Positions 7,921-14,416 of a stretch of DNA of 14,416 nucleotides are shown here, piece after piece (positions within the stretch are counted from its first letter, which is position 1; the number at the start of each line of letters is the position of its first letter). The notes under the pieces were generated by a model. The model did no database searches. It saw only the letters and a program-made list of their open reading frames with translations, and was not told where the DNA came from. The position numbers were made by a program, and so were the translations under genes. Source of the DNA: an uncultured Nitrosomonadales bacterium (GTDB taxonomy: Bacteria; Pseudomonadota; Gammaproteobacteria; Burkholderiales; Methylophilaceae); NCBI GenBank assembly GCA_946481065.1, contig CAMLMA010000036.1, positions 1 through 14,416 on the forward strand, given 5' to 3'.

Positions 7921-8190
7921 TTATTTACGCAGACCCAGACGCTCGATCAGGCTACGATAGCGATCGGCGTTCTTGCGCTTGAGGTAGTCCAGCAACTTGC
8001 GACGTTGGCTTACCATCTTCAGCAGGCCACGACGGGAGTGGTGATCCTTGGCGTTGACCTTGAAATGTTCGGTCAGCGTGCTAATGCGGCTGCTCAGCAG
8101 TGCGACTTGCACTTCCGGGGAGCCGGTATCGTTCTTGGCTTGTTGATAATCGCCAACAATCTTGGCTTTTTCAGCAGTCGAAATAGACAT
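7921..8190 (-). CDS. rpsO: 30S ribosomal protein S15
   Basis: S15 binds the central domain of 16S rRNA early in 30S assembly and contributes to an intersubunit bridge. The 89 residues equal the standard length. The sequence carries the family blocks [16 protein letters not shown] (about 21-36), [15 protein letters not shown] (about 42-56) and [13 protein letters not shown] (about 62-74), which include the rRNA-contacting His/Asp/Arg residues. The ATG at 8190 is preceded by AGGAG at ideal spacing. The gene has its own promoter, with a predicted leader of only about 20 bases. That leaves little room for the pseudoknot through which S15 represses its own mRNA in E. coli. Confidence 0.98.
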   Translation of the reverse strand: MSISTAEKAKIVGDYQQAKNDTGSPEVQVALLSSRISTLTEHFKVNAKDHHSRRGLLKMVSQRRKLLDYLKRKNADRYRSLIERLGLRK

Positions 8191-8216
8191 CTTTTTCTCC
8201 TAATCTTGAACCGCGC

Positions 8217-8246
8217 ATTCTAACCCTAAAACCTGTTATTTAACAA
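8217..8246 (-). promoter_or_regulatory. Promoter of rpsO
   Basis: On the minus strand, TTGTTA (8246-8241) and TAGAAT (8222-8217) are separated by 18 bases; reading the -10 as TTAGAA gives 17. The predicted transcript starts near 8210. It lies in the 83-base gap after truB. Confidence 0.55.
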
Positions 8247-8264
8247 GCGAATCCGCAGCTTGTT
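8242..8264 (-). repeat. Inverted repeat upstream of rpsO
   Basis: AACAAGC (8242-8248) and GCTTGTT (8258-8264) are perfect 7-bp arms around a nine-base loop, starting 10 bases past the truB start-distal end. Part of one arm is the rpsO -35 hexamer. In a truB read-through transcript it would form a hairpin without a T-run, so it is a poor terminator on this strand. Confidence 0.6.
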
Positions 8265-8273
8265 GCATATTTT

Positions 8274-9179
8274 TTATGTGTGCTCGACGATCAGACGTCG
8301 TGGCGCGATCTTGCCTTCGGCCGTCTGCTCGCCGATACCGAGGAATTCCCCGGATTCGGCGTAGATCCGAAAAGGCCCGGGCTGGTTGAACCCGGCTTTC
8401 CAGACATACTGGCCGCGCTTGAGGTAATAAGCGCTTTCCTCATCCACCGTCACTTTCGGCAGATCTGTGATCGTCGCGTCCACCGGCAATAACAAGGCGT
8501 CTCTTGCCGCCGGGGCCAAGGCCTCCAGCTGTTCGATCGTAACCGCGTCCTTAAGCCCGAGATGCGCGGTCGTCAATCGCCGCAGGCCTGCCAGGTGTGC
8601 CCCACAACCCAGGGCATGGCCGATATCCTCGGCCAATGTGCGGATATAGGTGCCCTTGCTGCAACGCACCACCACTTCGAGCATTTCTCCTTCGAAACGC
8701 TCGAGCACGATCTCGTGGATCGTGACTTCACGGCCCTTTCGAGGAATGTCGACGCCGGCCCTGGCGTACTCGTAGAGGGCTTTGCCCTCGTGTTTCAAGG
8801 CCGAATACATGGGCGGCACCTGCACGATGTCGCCGACGAAGCTTCCCAGGACGTCCGCTAACTGGCTGGCATCGACCCTGACTTCGGATCGCGTCAACAC
8901 CTCGCCCTCGGCATCGGCGGTGGTCGTGGTACTGCCGAGCCGAATCAGCGCACGGTAACTTTTGTCGGCTTCCAGAAGGAAATGCGAGAACTTGGTCGCC
9001 TCACCCAGACAGATCGGCAGCAACCCTGTGGCCAGCGGATCCAGACTACCGGTGTGACCCGCCTTGGCTGCCTGATATAGCCACTTGACCTTTTGCAGCG
9101 CCTGGTTAGAGGAAAAGCCCAGTGGCTTATCCAATAGCAGTACGCCATCAATGGCGCGCTTGATACGTTTGGTCTGCAA
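8274..9179 (-). CDS. truB: tRNA pseudouridine(55) synthase
   Basis: TruB isomerises U55 in the T loop of nearly all tRNAs and also acts as a tRNA chaperone. The 301 residues fit the family. The catalytic aspartate is Asp47 in GHTGSLDPLATG (41-52). Other family blocks are LLLDKPLGFSSN (14-25) and RCSKGTYIRTLAEDIG. A C-terminal PUA domain begins near residue 235 (VTVDEESAYYLKRGQ). The start is unusual: the only plausible codon is TTG at 9179. An in-frame TGA, the rbfA stop, lies three codons upstream, and no ATG or GTG occurs before the conserved DGVLLLDKP block. No Shine-Dalgarno is visible, so translation is probably coupled to rbfA, which ends nine bases earlier. Confidence 0.96.
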   Translation of the reverse strand: MQTKRIKRAIDGVLLLDKPLGFSSNQALQKVKWLYQAAKAGHTGSLDPLATGLLPICLGEATKFSHFLLEADKSYRALIRLGSTTTTADAEGEVLTRSEVRVDASQLADVLGSFVGDIVQVPPMYSALKHEGKALYEYARAGVDIPRKGREVTIHEIVLERFEGEMLEVVVRCSKGTYIRTLAEDIGHALGCGAHLAGLRRLTTAHLGLKDAVTIEQLEALAPAARDALLLPVDATITDLPKVTVDEESAYYLKRGQYVWKAGFNQPGPFRIYAESGEFLGIGEQTAEGKIAPRRLIVEHT

Positions 9180-9188
9180 TCGGCGGGA

Positions 9189-9557
9189 TCAGTGCTTGTT
9201 GGATTTGGTCGGCGCTTCGGGCGCCAATGCTTCGTCGATGAGCTTGGAGAGCCTCATGCCACGATCGATCGAGGCATCGTAGACGAAATGCAGCTGTGGC
9301 ACGGTGCGCAACAGCAAGCGTTTGGAGAGTTGCGTACGCAGGAAGCCAGCGGATTTTTCCAGGCCCTTTTGCAGCTCCTTGGTGCCCTCTGCCGCGCTGT
9401 AATAGATCTTGGCGTGTGACATGTCACCACTCACCTCGACTTCGGTGATGGTCACCATGCCCACGCGCGGATCCTTGACCTCGAACTGTAGCAGATCAGC
9501 CAGCTCTCGCTGGATCTGCTCGGCTACGCGGTCGCTACGGGAGAATTCCTTGGCCAT
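9189..9557 (-). CDS. rbfA: 30S ribosome-binding factor RbfA
   Basis: RbfA is a small KH-fold protein that binds pre-30S particles near the 5' end of 16S rRNA and is needed for late maturation and cold growth. The 122 residues are normal. It opens with the basic helix SRSDRVAEQIQRELADLL (6-23), then KDPRVGMVTITEVEVSGD (28-45) and the KH-like AxG turn KSAGFLR (68-74). A charged C-terminal tail follows. The ATG at 9557 is three bases after the infB stop codon, an arrangement typical of translational coupling. It sits between infB and truB, the usual order in this operon. Confidence 0.97.
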   Translation of the reverse strand: MAKEFSRSDRVAEQIQRELADLLQFEVKDPRVGMVTITEVEVSGDMSHAKIYYSAAEGTKELQKGLEKSAGFLRTQLSKRLLLRTVPQLHFVYDASIDRGMRLSKLIDEALAPEAPTKSNKH

Positions 9558-9560
9558 GCC

Positions 9561-12209
9561 TTATGCCAGCGTTCTCGCCACTTCGACGACTTCAAACACT
9601 TCCAGCGTATCGCCGACTTCGATATCGTTGAAGTTCTTCAGAGACAAGCCGCATTCGAAACTGGCTTTCACTTCCTTCACGTCATCCTTGAAGCGCTTCA
9701 GCGAATCCAGCTCACCGGTGTGGATGACGACGTTATCGCGCAATACACGGACCTTGGAGCCGCGCTTGATGACACCATCCAGTACATAACAGCCTGCCAC
9801 GGCACCGACCTTGGAGATGCGGAACACTTCACGGATCTCGACGAGACCGATGGCGTTTTCTTTCTGCTCTGGCGACAACATGCCGCCGAGCGCAGCTTTC
9901 ACTTCATCCACCGCTTCATAGATGATGTTGTAGTAGCGCACGTCCACGCCAGAACTGTCGATCAACTTACGCGCGCCTGCATCAGCACGCACGTTGAAAC
10001 CAATGACGACGGCCTTGGAAGCGGCGCCCAGATTGACGTCCGACTCGCTGATGGCACCGACGCCCGTATGGATGATATTGACCTTGACCTCATCCGTCGA
10101 CAGCTTCTGCAGCGAGGTGGCAAGCGCTTCATAGGAGCCTTGCACGTCGGACTTGATGATCAGCGGGAGAGACTTCACTTCGCCTTCGCCCATCTGTTCG
10201 AACATGTTTTCCAGCTTGGCTGCCTGCTGTCTTGCCAGCTTCACATCGCGGAACTTGCCTTGGCGGAACAACGCGATCTCGCGTGCTTTGCGTTCATCGT
10301 TAAGGACGATGACTTCATCGCCGGCATTCGGTACGTCGGACAAACCGAGGATCTCGACCGGGATGGAAGGACCAGCTTCCTTGATCTCCCTGCCGGCTTC
10401 GTCGAGCATCGCGCGTACGCGACCAAAGGCGGTGCCAGCCAGCAGCATATCGCCGCGCTTGAGGGTACCGGACTGGATGAGGATGGTCGAAACCGGGCCA
10501 CGACCCTTGTCCAGGCGGCCTTCGATCACCAGGCCCTTGGCCGGCGTATTCTTAGGCGCTTTCAATTCAAGCACTTCAGCTTGCAGCAACACGGCTTCCA
10601 GCAGGTTGTCGATACCCTTGCCGGTCTTGGCCGAGACTTCGACAAACATGGTTTCGCCACCGTATTCTTCAGGGATGACTTCCTGGGCGACCAGCTCCTG
10701 CTTGACGCGTTCGGGATTGGCTTCCGGTTTATCGATCTTGTTCACAGCGACCACCAAGGGCACGCCGGCTGCCTTGGCATGATGCACGGCCTCGATGGTT
10801 TGCGGCATGACGCCATCATCTGCCGCCACCACCAGAATGACGACATCGGTTGCTTTTGCACCACGTGCACGCATCGCCGTGAAGGCTTCATGGCCAGGCG
10901 TATCAAGGAAGGTCACCATACCGCGTGGGGTTTCGACGTGATAAGCGCCGATATGCTGGGTGATGCCGCCAGCTTCACCAGAAGCGACGCGGCTACGACG
11001 GATGTAATCCAGCAAGGACGTCTTGCCATGATCAACGTGACCCATAACGGTCACCACCGGTGGGCGCGACTCCATGATGGCTTCTGCATGCGCCTCTTCT
11101 TCGAGGAAGGTCTCAGGATCATTGGCCGCCGCCGCCTTGGCAACGTGCCCCATTTCTTCGACGACGATGATGGCAGTCTCTTGATCCAACACCTGGTTGA
11201 TCGTGACCATCATGCCCATCTTCATCAGTGCCTTGATCACTTCGCTGGCCTTGACCGCCATCTTGTGGGCCAGGTCACCTACAGAGATGGTCTCCGGCAC
11301 CAGGACCTCATGCACGATCGGTTCGGTCGGTGCGTTGAAAGCATGTTGCTGGTCTTCATCGCCCTTGTGCGATTTGGATTTTGACTTGTGCGCACGCCAA
11401 CCCTGGGCTACCCCAACATCGCCGCGCGTCTTGATGCCACGCTTCTTATTCTCGTTATCGGCCCAGTCGCGATTGCTCTTGCCAGCCTTCTTGTTCTTGT
11501 CATCTTCCTTGGCGCCTTCCTTGGCGACAGGTTTGTGCAGTGTGCCTTCGGACAACTTGCTGGCTTTTTCGGCCGCTGCTGCCTTTTCAGCGGCACGTTT
11601 GGCTTCTTCTTCCTGGCGCTTCAGTGCCAATTCCTGCTTCTTGCGCAGGTCTTCCGTCTGTGCCGCGATCAGGGCCGCATGACGACGCGCTTCATGTTCT
11701 CGCTGCGCCTGCTGCTCTGGCGTCAGTACGCTCCGGGTGAGCTTGGCTTTAGGTTTCTCGATTTCTTCTACTGGGGGAGCGATCACTTCCGGCTCTGGAA
11801 TCACAACCTCAGGCTCTGGTGGCGCGACTTCAGCGACCACTTCAGGCAACTCTGGCTCAACGATCGGCAATTCAACCGGAGCTTCTTCAATTTGCTCAGT
11901 TTCGGCGACATCGTCTCGACGCACGAGGACACGCTTCTTGCGGACTTCCACCTGAATGGTACGGGCCTTGCCCGTGCTGTCGGTCTTCTTGATCTCGGTA
12001 CTTTGCTTGCGCGTGAGCGTGATCTGCTTTTTGGGAGCTTGTGCGCCGTGTTCCTTGCGCAAGTACTCGAGCAGCGACGTCTTGTCCTGTTCGGTTAGCT
12101 TGTCATCGGCAGCCGCCTTGTTGACGCCCGCGCCTTTCAGTTGCTCAAGCAACAGTTCAGCGGGCAGACCCAGCTCGGTGGCAAATTGCGCAACACTTGT
12201 TTGTCCCAT
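9561..12209 (-). CDS. infB: Translation initiation factor IF-2
   Basis: IF2 is the GTPase that recruits formyl-Met-tRNA to the 30S subunit and promotes subunit joining. The protein has 882 residues. An N-terminal IF2_N domain covers about 1-52, followed by the basic segment [10 protein letters not shown] (89-98). A Pro/Glu-rich then Lys/Ala/Glu-rich low-complexity linker covers about 105-290, and a second IF2_N segment about 303-355. The G domain has GHVDHGKT (390-397), GITQHIG (415-421), DTPGHE (436-441), NKID (490-493) and SAK (526-528). Domains II-IV follow, with the C-terminal fMet-tRNA-binding domain. The ATG at 12209 has GGAG and AGGA upstream. It follows nusA by 46 bases. Shorter IF2 forms from internal starts exist in E. 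coli, but I could not identify such a start here. Confidence 0.98.
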   Translation of the reverse strand: MGQTSVAQFATELGLPAELLLEQLKGAGVNKAAADDKLTEQDKTSLLEYLRKEHGAQAPKKQITLTRKQSTEIKKTDSTGKARTIQVEVRKKRVLVRRDDVAETEQIEEAPVELPIVEPELPEVVAEVAPPEPEVVIPEPEVIAPPVEEIEKPKAKLTRSVLTPEQQAQREHEARRHAALIAAQTEDLRKKQELALKRQEEEAKRAAEKAAAAEKASKLSEGTLHKPVAKEGAKEDDKNKKAGKSNRDWADNENKKRGIKTRGDVGVAQGWRAHKSKSKSHKGDEDQQHAFNAPTEPIVHEVLVPETISVGDLAHKMAVKASEVIKALMKMGMMVTINQVLDQETAIIVVEEMGHVAKAAAANDPETFLEEEAHAEAIMESRPPVVTVMGHVDHGKTSLLDYIRRSRVASGEAGGITQHIGAYHVETPRGMVTFLDTPGHEAFTAMRARGAKATDVVILVVAADDGVMPQTIEAVHHAKAAGVPLVVAVNKIDKPEANPERVKQELVAQEVIPEEYGGETMFVEVSAKTGKGIDNLLEAVLLQAEVLELKAPKNTPAKGLVIEGRLDKGRGPVSTILIQSGTLKRGDMLLAGTAFGRVRAMLDEAGREIKEAGPSIPVEILGLSDVPNAGDEVIVLNDERKAREIALFRQGKFRDVKLARQQAAKLENMFEQMGEGEVKSLPLIIKSDVQGSYEALATSLQKLSTDEVKVNIIHTGVGAISESDVNLGAASKAVVIGFNVRADAGARKLIDSSGVDVRYYNIIYEAVDEVKAALGGMLSPEQKENAIGLVEIREVFRISKVGAVAGCYVLDGVIKRGSKVRVLRDNVVIHTGELDSLKRFKDDVKEVKASFECGLSLKNFNDIEVGDTLEVFEVVEVARTLA

Positions 12210-12255
12210 ATTTCCTGCTCCAGTTTCTTTTCTAACTACTTACGCTGTTTCAGCC

Positions 12256-13725
12256 TTATGCGAACCATGGCGCACGTGCGGTCATGATCAACTGCTTGGC
12301 CCGCTCAGCGTCCATCTCGGTCATTTCCACCAGATCGTCTACCGCCAGATCTGCCAGGTCCTCAACAGTTGAGACCCCTTTGGCAGCCAAAGCGTGCGCA
12401 GTAGCGTCGTCCATGCCTTCCATCGCCAACAATTCTTCGGACGCTTCCTCGACCTTTTCTTCCTTGGCGATCGCTTCGGTCAACAAGGCTGCACGTGCAC
12501 GCTTGCGCAACTCGTTGATGGTATCTTCATCGAACGCATCGATCTCGCTCATTTCGGCCAATGGCACGTAAGCGATCTCTTCCAGGGTGCTGAATCCTTC
12601 TTGCACGAGAATATCGGCGACCTCTTCATCGACGTCCAGCTTGTCCATGAACAGCTGACGAGTATTGGTATATTCTTCCTCGTGCTTCTTGGCCGCTTCT
12701 TCTTCGGTCAGGATGTTCAGTGTCCAGCCGGTCAATTCAGACGCCAGGCGAACATTCTGACCATTACGACCGATGGCCTGCGCCAACTGTTCTTCATCCA
12801 CGACCACATCCATGCTGTGCGCATCTTCATCGACGACGATACTTGTCACCTCTGCAGGTGCCATGGCATTGATGACGAACTGGGCTGGCTCCATCGACCA
12901 CAACACGATATCGACACGTTCGCCGGCAAGTTCACTGGTGACAGCCTGCACGCGCGAACCGCGCATGCCGACACAAGTGCCGACCGGATCCAGCCGCTGG
13001 TCATTGGATTTGACTGCAATCTTTGAGCGCAGGCCAGGATCACGGGCTGCGGAGCGAATCTCCAACAAACCTTCCTCGATCTCGGGAACTTCCAGCTCGA
13101 ACAGCTTGATGAGGAATTCCGGCGCGATACGTGACAGGATCAGTTGCGGGCCGCGGGCACCACGTTCGATTCGGGACAAATAGGCTCGCACCCGATCGCC
13201 AACCCGCAGGTTCTCTTTAGGGATCATCTGCTCGCGTGGCAACAGGGATTCGATGCGGCCGACTTCAATGATGGCGTTACCCTTTTCCATACGCTTGATC
13301 ACACCCGTCACCAGATGTTCCTTGCGTGCGAGGAAGTCGTCCAGGATCTGCTCGCGTTCCGCTTCGCGCACCTTCTGCAGAATGACCTGCTTGGCCGCTT
13401 GTGCGCCAATCCGGCCAAATTCGACAGACTCCAGAGGCTCGTCGATGAACTCGCCTTCCTTCAGGCCATTGGCGCGATCGTCATCTTCCCAGATCTGCGC
13501 GTCCGGATTCTCGATCGGCGTATCCGCAGAGACGATGGTCCAGCGACGGAAGGATTCATATTCGCCACTCTCGCGGTCGATCTTCACACGAACATCCGCA
13601 TCTTCGGTGAAACGCTTCTTCGTGGCAGAAGCCAGGGCCAGTTCCAAAGCCGTAAAGACCACGTCCTTGGCTACATTCTTTTCATGTGCCAGTGCATCGA
13701 CCAGCAATAATATCTCGCGACTCAT
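12256..13725 (-). CDS. nusA: Transcription termination/antitermination protein NusA
   Basis: NusA binds RNA polymerase during elongation, promotes pausing and hairpin-dependent termination, and takes part in rRNA antitermination. The 489 residues include an RNAP-binding N-terminal domain (1 to about 125), an S1 domain (about 135-198) and KH1 with GMRGSR (253-258). KH2 has [11 protein letters not shown] (318-328). Two acidic C-terminal helix-hairpin-helix repeats (about 365-415 and 432-487) are of the type that contacts the alpha CTD or phage N. The ATG at 13725 has GGAGG five bases upstream. It lies 26 bases after rimP. In E. coli NusA represses its own operon; the intrinsic terminator in the rimP leader here is a possible site for similar feedback, which is an inference. 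Confidence 0.98.
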   Translation of the reverse strand: MSREILLLVDALAHEKNVAKDVVFTALELALASATKKRFTEDADVRVKIDRESGEYESFRRWTIVSADTPIENPDAQIWEDDDRANGLKEGEFIDEPLESVEFGRIGAQAAKQVILQKVREAEREQILDDFLARKEHLVTGVIKRMEKGNAIIEVGRIESLLPREQMIPKENLRVGDRVRAYLSRIERGARGPQLILSRIAPEFLIKLFELEVPEIEEGLLEIRSAARDPGLRSKIAVKSNDQRLDPVGTCVGMRGSRVQAVTSELAGERVDIVLWSMEPAQFVINAMAPAEVTSIVVDEDAHSMDVVVDEEQLAQAIGRNGQNVRLASELTGWTLNILTEEEAAKKHEEEYTNTRQLFMDKLDVDEEVADILVQEGFSTLEEIAYVPLAEMSEIDAFDEDTINELRKRARAALLTEAIAKEEKVEEASEELLAMEGMDDATAHALAAKGVSTVEDLADLAVDDLVEMTEMDAERAKQLIMTARAPWFA

Positions 13726-13751
13726 TTCAACCTCCGCCTAAAACGCTATGC

Positions 13752-14186
13752 TCAAAATTCCGGGGCCAGACGGGCCTTGTCTATATTCGATAAAGTCACT
13801 TTGAAGATCGTCCCGTCACACTCGATCGACAGGACATCACCTTCGATTCCACGCAGTACGCCCAATAACTTTTTACGGGCTTCCATCGGCACTCGCAGTT
13901 TCACGTTCGCGCGCTGCCCTATGAAGCGCACAAAATCTGCGGGCTTCTTCAGCACGCGATCCATGCCCGGCGAGGATACTTCCAGCCGGTCATAGTCGAT
14001 ATCGTTCTCCACAGCCAGCACGTTACCTAACTGGTTACTCACCAGAACGCAGTCATCGATCGTGATGCCATCCGGCTTGTCGATGAACACGCGCAGCAAC
14101 ATGCCCCGGTTGGAGATCTCAAGATCAACCAGCTCGAAACCCAGCTGCGTAACCGAACGCTCCACCAAATCCTGCAAGCTCTGCAT
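13752..14186 (-). CDS. rimP: Ribosome maturation factor RimP
   Basis: RimP binds immature 30S subunits and assists early 16S and S12/S19 assembly. From the ATG at 14186 the product has 144 residues. Landmarks are LGFELVDLEI (15-24), LRVFIDKPDGITIDDC (31-46), the signature LEVSSPGMDRVL (68-79), and the C-terminal Sm-like domain ending in KVTLSNIDKARLAPEF. I chose this start because MQSLQDLVER aligns with known RimP N-termini and has AGAGG and AAGG just upstream. An in-frame ATG at 14234 would add 16 residues, but those codons form a terminator hairpin and have no Shine-Dalgarno. It is the first protein gene of the operon. Confidence 0.95.
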   Translation of the reverse strand: MQSLQDLVERSVTQLGFELVDLEISNRGMLLRVFIDKPDGITIDDCVLVSNQLGNVLAVENDIDYDRLEVSSPGMDRVLKKPADFVRFIGQRANVKLRVPMEARKKLLGVLRGIEGDVLSIECDGTIFKVTLSNIDKARLAPEF

Positions 14187-14212
14187 ATCCTTCAACCTCT
14201 GTTTGCAGAAAT

Positions 14213-14234
14213 AAAAAATGGGCACAAGGCCCAT
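14213..14234 (-). terminator. Intrinsic terminator in the rimP leader (candidate attenuator)
   Basis: On the minus strand ATGGGC (14234-14229) pairs with GCCCAT (14223-14218) around CTTGT and runs into six T residues (14218-14213). It lies 18 bases downstream of the predicted transcription start and 27 bases before the rimP ATG, so it would cut short transcripts from that promoter unless relieved. An A-rich stretch upstream (AAATAAAA, 14249-14242) can pair with TTTTATTT beyond the T-run. It could instead be a backup terminator of the rRNA operon. Confidence 0.8.
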
Positions 14235-14258
14235 CAGTACTTTTATTTAACTGCCGTT

Positions 14259-14267
14259 ATTATATCA
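14259..14267 (-). promoter_or_regulatory. Extended -10 promoter of the rimP-nusA-infB operon
   Basis: On the minus strand TGATATAAT supplies the TGn extension and a perfect TATAAT. No recognisable -35 lies 16-18 bases upstream; that position is taken by overlapping palindromes. The predicted start is near 14252, between the rRNA operon terminator and the leader terminator. Confidence 0.6.
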
Positions 14268-14288
14268 ACCAATTCAATGAATTGATAT
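14262..14288. repeat. Overlapping inverted repeats at the rimP promoter
   Basis: ATATCAA (14262-14268) is the exact inverse complement of TTGATAT (14282-14288). A second perfect pair, CAATTC (14270-14275) and GAATTG (14279-14284), sits inside it with a centre displaced by two bases. The outer arm overlaps the extended -10. It is operator-like in position, but AT-rich DNA makes chance symmetry easier. Confidence 0.5.
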
Positions 14289-14306
14289 TGTTAGCTGTAT
14301 AAACGC

Positions 14307-14326
14307 AAAAGCCCTCGAGTGAGGGC
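14307..14326 (-). terminator. rRNA operon terminator
   Basis: On the minus strand GCCCTC (14326-14321) pairs with GAGGGC (14316-14311) around ACTC and is followed by TTTT (14310-14307). It lies about 40 bases beyond the 5S 3' end, where an rRNA operon terminator is expected. Confidence 0.8.
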
Positions 14327-14334
14327 CTTTGTGT

Positions 14335-14354
14335 CATCGGGTCGAAACCCGATG
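14335..14354 (-). other. UUCG-loop hairpin downstream of 5S rRNA
   Basis: CATCGGGT (14354-14347 read on the minus strand) and ACCCGATG pair perfectly over eight bases around a TTCG loop. It has no T-run of its own. It stands between the 5S gene and the terminator hairpin, probably as a processing or stabilising element. Confidence 0.7.
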
Positions 14355-14365
14355 TTATGTAAGAA

Positions 14366-14416
14366 GCCTGGCGGTGACCTACTTTCGCACACGAGAAGTG
14401 CACTATCATTGGCGCA
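14366..14416 (-). rRNA. rrf: 5S ribosomal RNA, 3' part
   Basis: The minus strand of the last 51 bases reads TGCGCCAATGATAGTGC at its upstream end and finishes with AAAGTAGGTCACCGCCAGGC. These match the conserved 3' half of bacterial 5S rRNA, including the helix-closing CGCCAGGC. The 5' part, and presumably 23S and 16S genes, lie beyond the right edge. The exact mature 3' end (about 14365-14366) is estimated. Confidence 0.93.

Noticed and set aside
9720..11384. 554-codon plus-strand open frame opposite infB
   Set aside because: The opposite strand encodes a complete IF2 with all G motifs. The antisense product is His/Asp/Leu-rich with no recognisable domain, as expected from a shadow of biased codons.
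11640..11930. Repeats in the infB linker as a possible repeat element
   Set aside because: The similarity comes from low-complexity Pro/Glu and Lys/Ala/Glu codons usual in IF2 linkers, not from a nucleotide repeat.
14187..14234. RimP extended N-terminus from the ATG at 14234
   Set aside because: I did not use it as the annotated start. It has no Shine-Dalgarno, its codons form a terminator hairpin, and family N-termini match the ATG at 14186. It is kept only as a finding.

Overview
The window reads as ordinary chromosome of a betaproteobacterium, with GC in the mid-50s by eye. The evidence is the gene order 5S rRNA, rimP, nusA, infB, rbfA, truB, rpsO, pnp, together with the sequences of DksA, FolD and the secretion-type ATPase at the left edge. 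The Nitrosomonadales/Methylophilales side of the class fits best, but that placement is a judgement from remembered family sequences, not a computed phylogeny. I see no insertion sequence, CRISPR array, phage gene, toxin-antitoxin pair or other accessory cargo. I do not find a new multi-gene system, and the interest lies mainly in regulatory sequence.

Region 1 (1-2744, minus strand) holds a promoter, a sigma54-dependent response regulator and, 12 bases downstream, an ExeA/MshM-type AAA+ ATPase. The ATPase has one membrane segment and a long Pro/Ala-rich tail that runs off the left edge. This looks like the start of a regulated envelope, pilus or secretion locus. Region 2 (2767-4067, minus strand) has a strong promoter driving tRNA-Pro(TGG), tRNA-Arg(TCT) and tRNA-His(GTG), then a YihY/BrkB membrane protein gene.

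Region 3 (4076-5623, plus strand) carries folD (one-carbon/folate metabolism) and dksA (the ppGpp co-factor for RNA polymerase), the only plus-strand genes. A perfect 13-bp inverted repeat separates dksA from the converging pnp gene and serves as a terminator for both.

Region 4 (5649-14416, minus strand) is the transcription/translation/RNA-turnover cluster. Reading leftwards it has the 3' end of a 5S rRNA gene, the rRNA operon terminator, an extended -10 promoter, an intrinsic terminator inside the rimP leader (a candidate attenuator), then rimP-nusA-infB-rbfA-truB. After these come rpsO with its own promoter, an intercistronic terminator, and pnp. The genes cooperate in 30S maturation (RimP, RbfA, S15), tRNA modification (TruB), transcription elongation and antitermination (NusA), initiation (IF2) and RNA decay (PNPase). 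An rRNA operon directly upstream puts ribosomal RNA and 30S assembly factors side by side.

All genes are intact apart from the two cut by the window edges. No gene-free stretch exceeds 300 bases.
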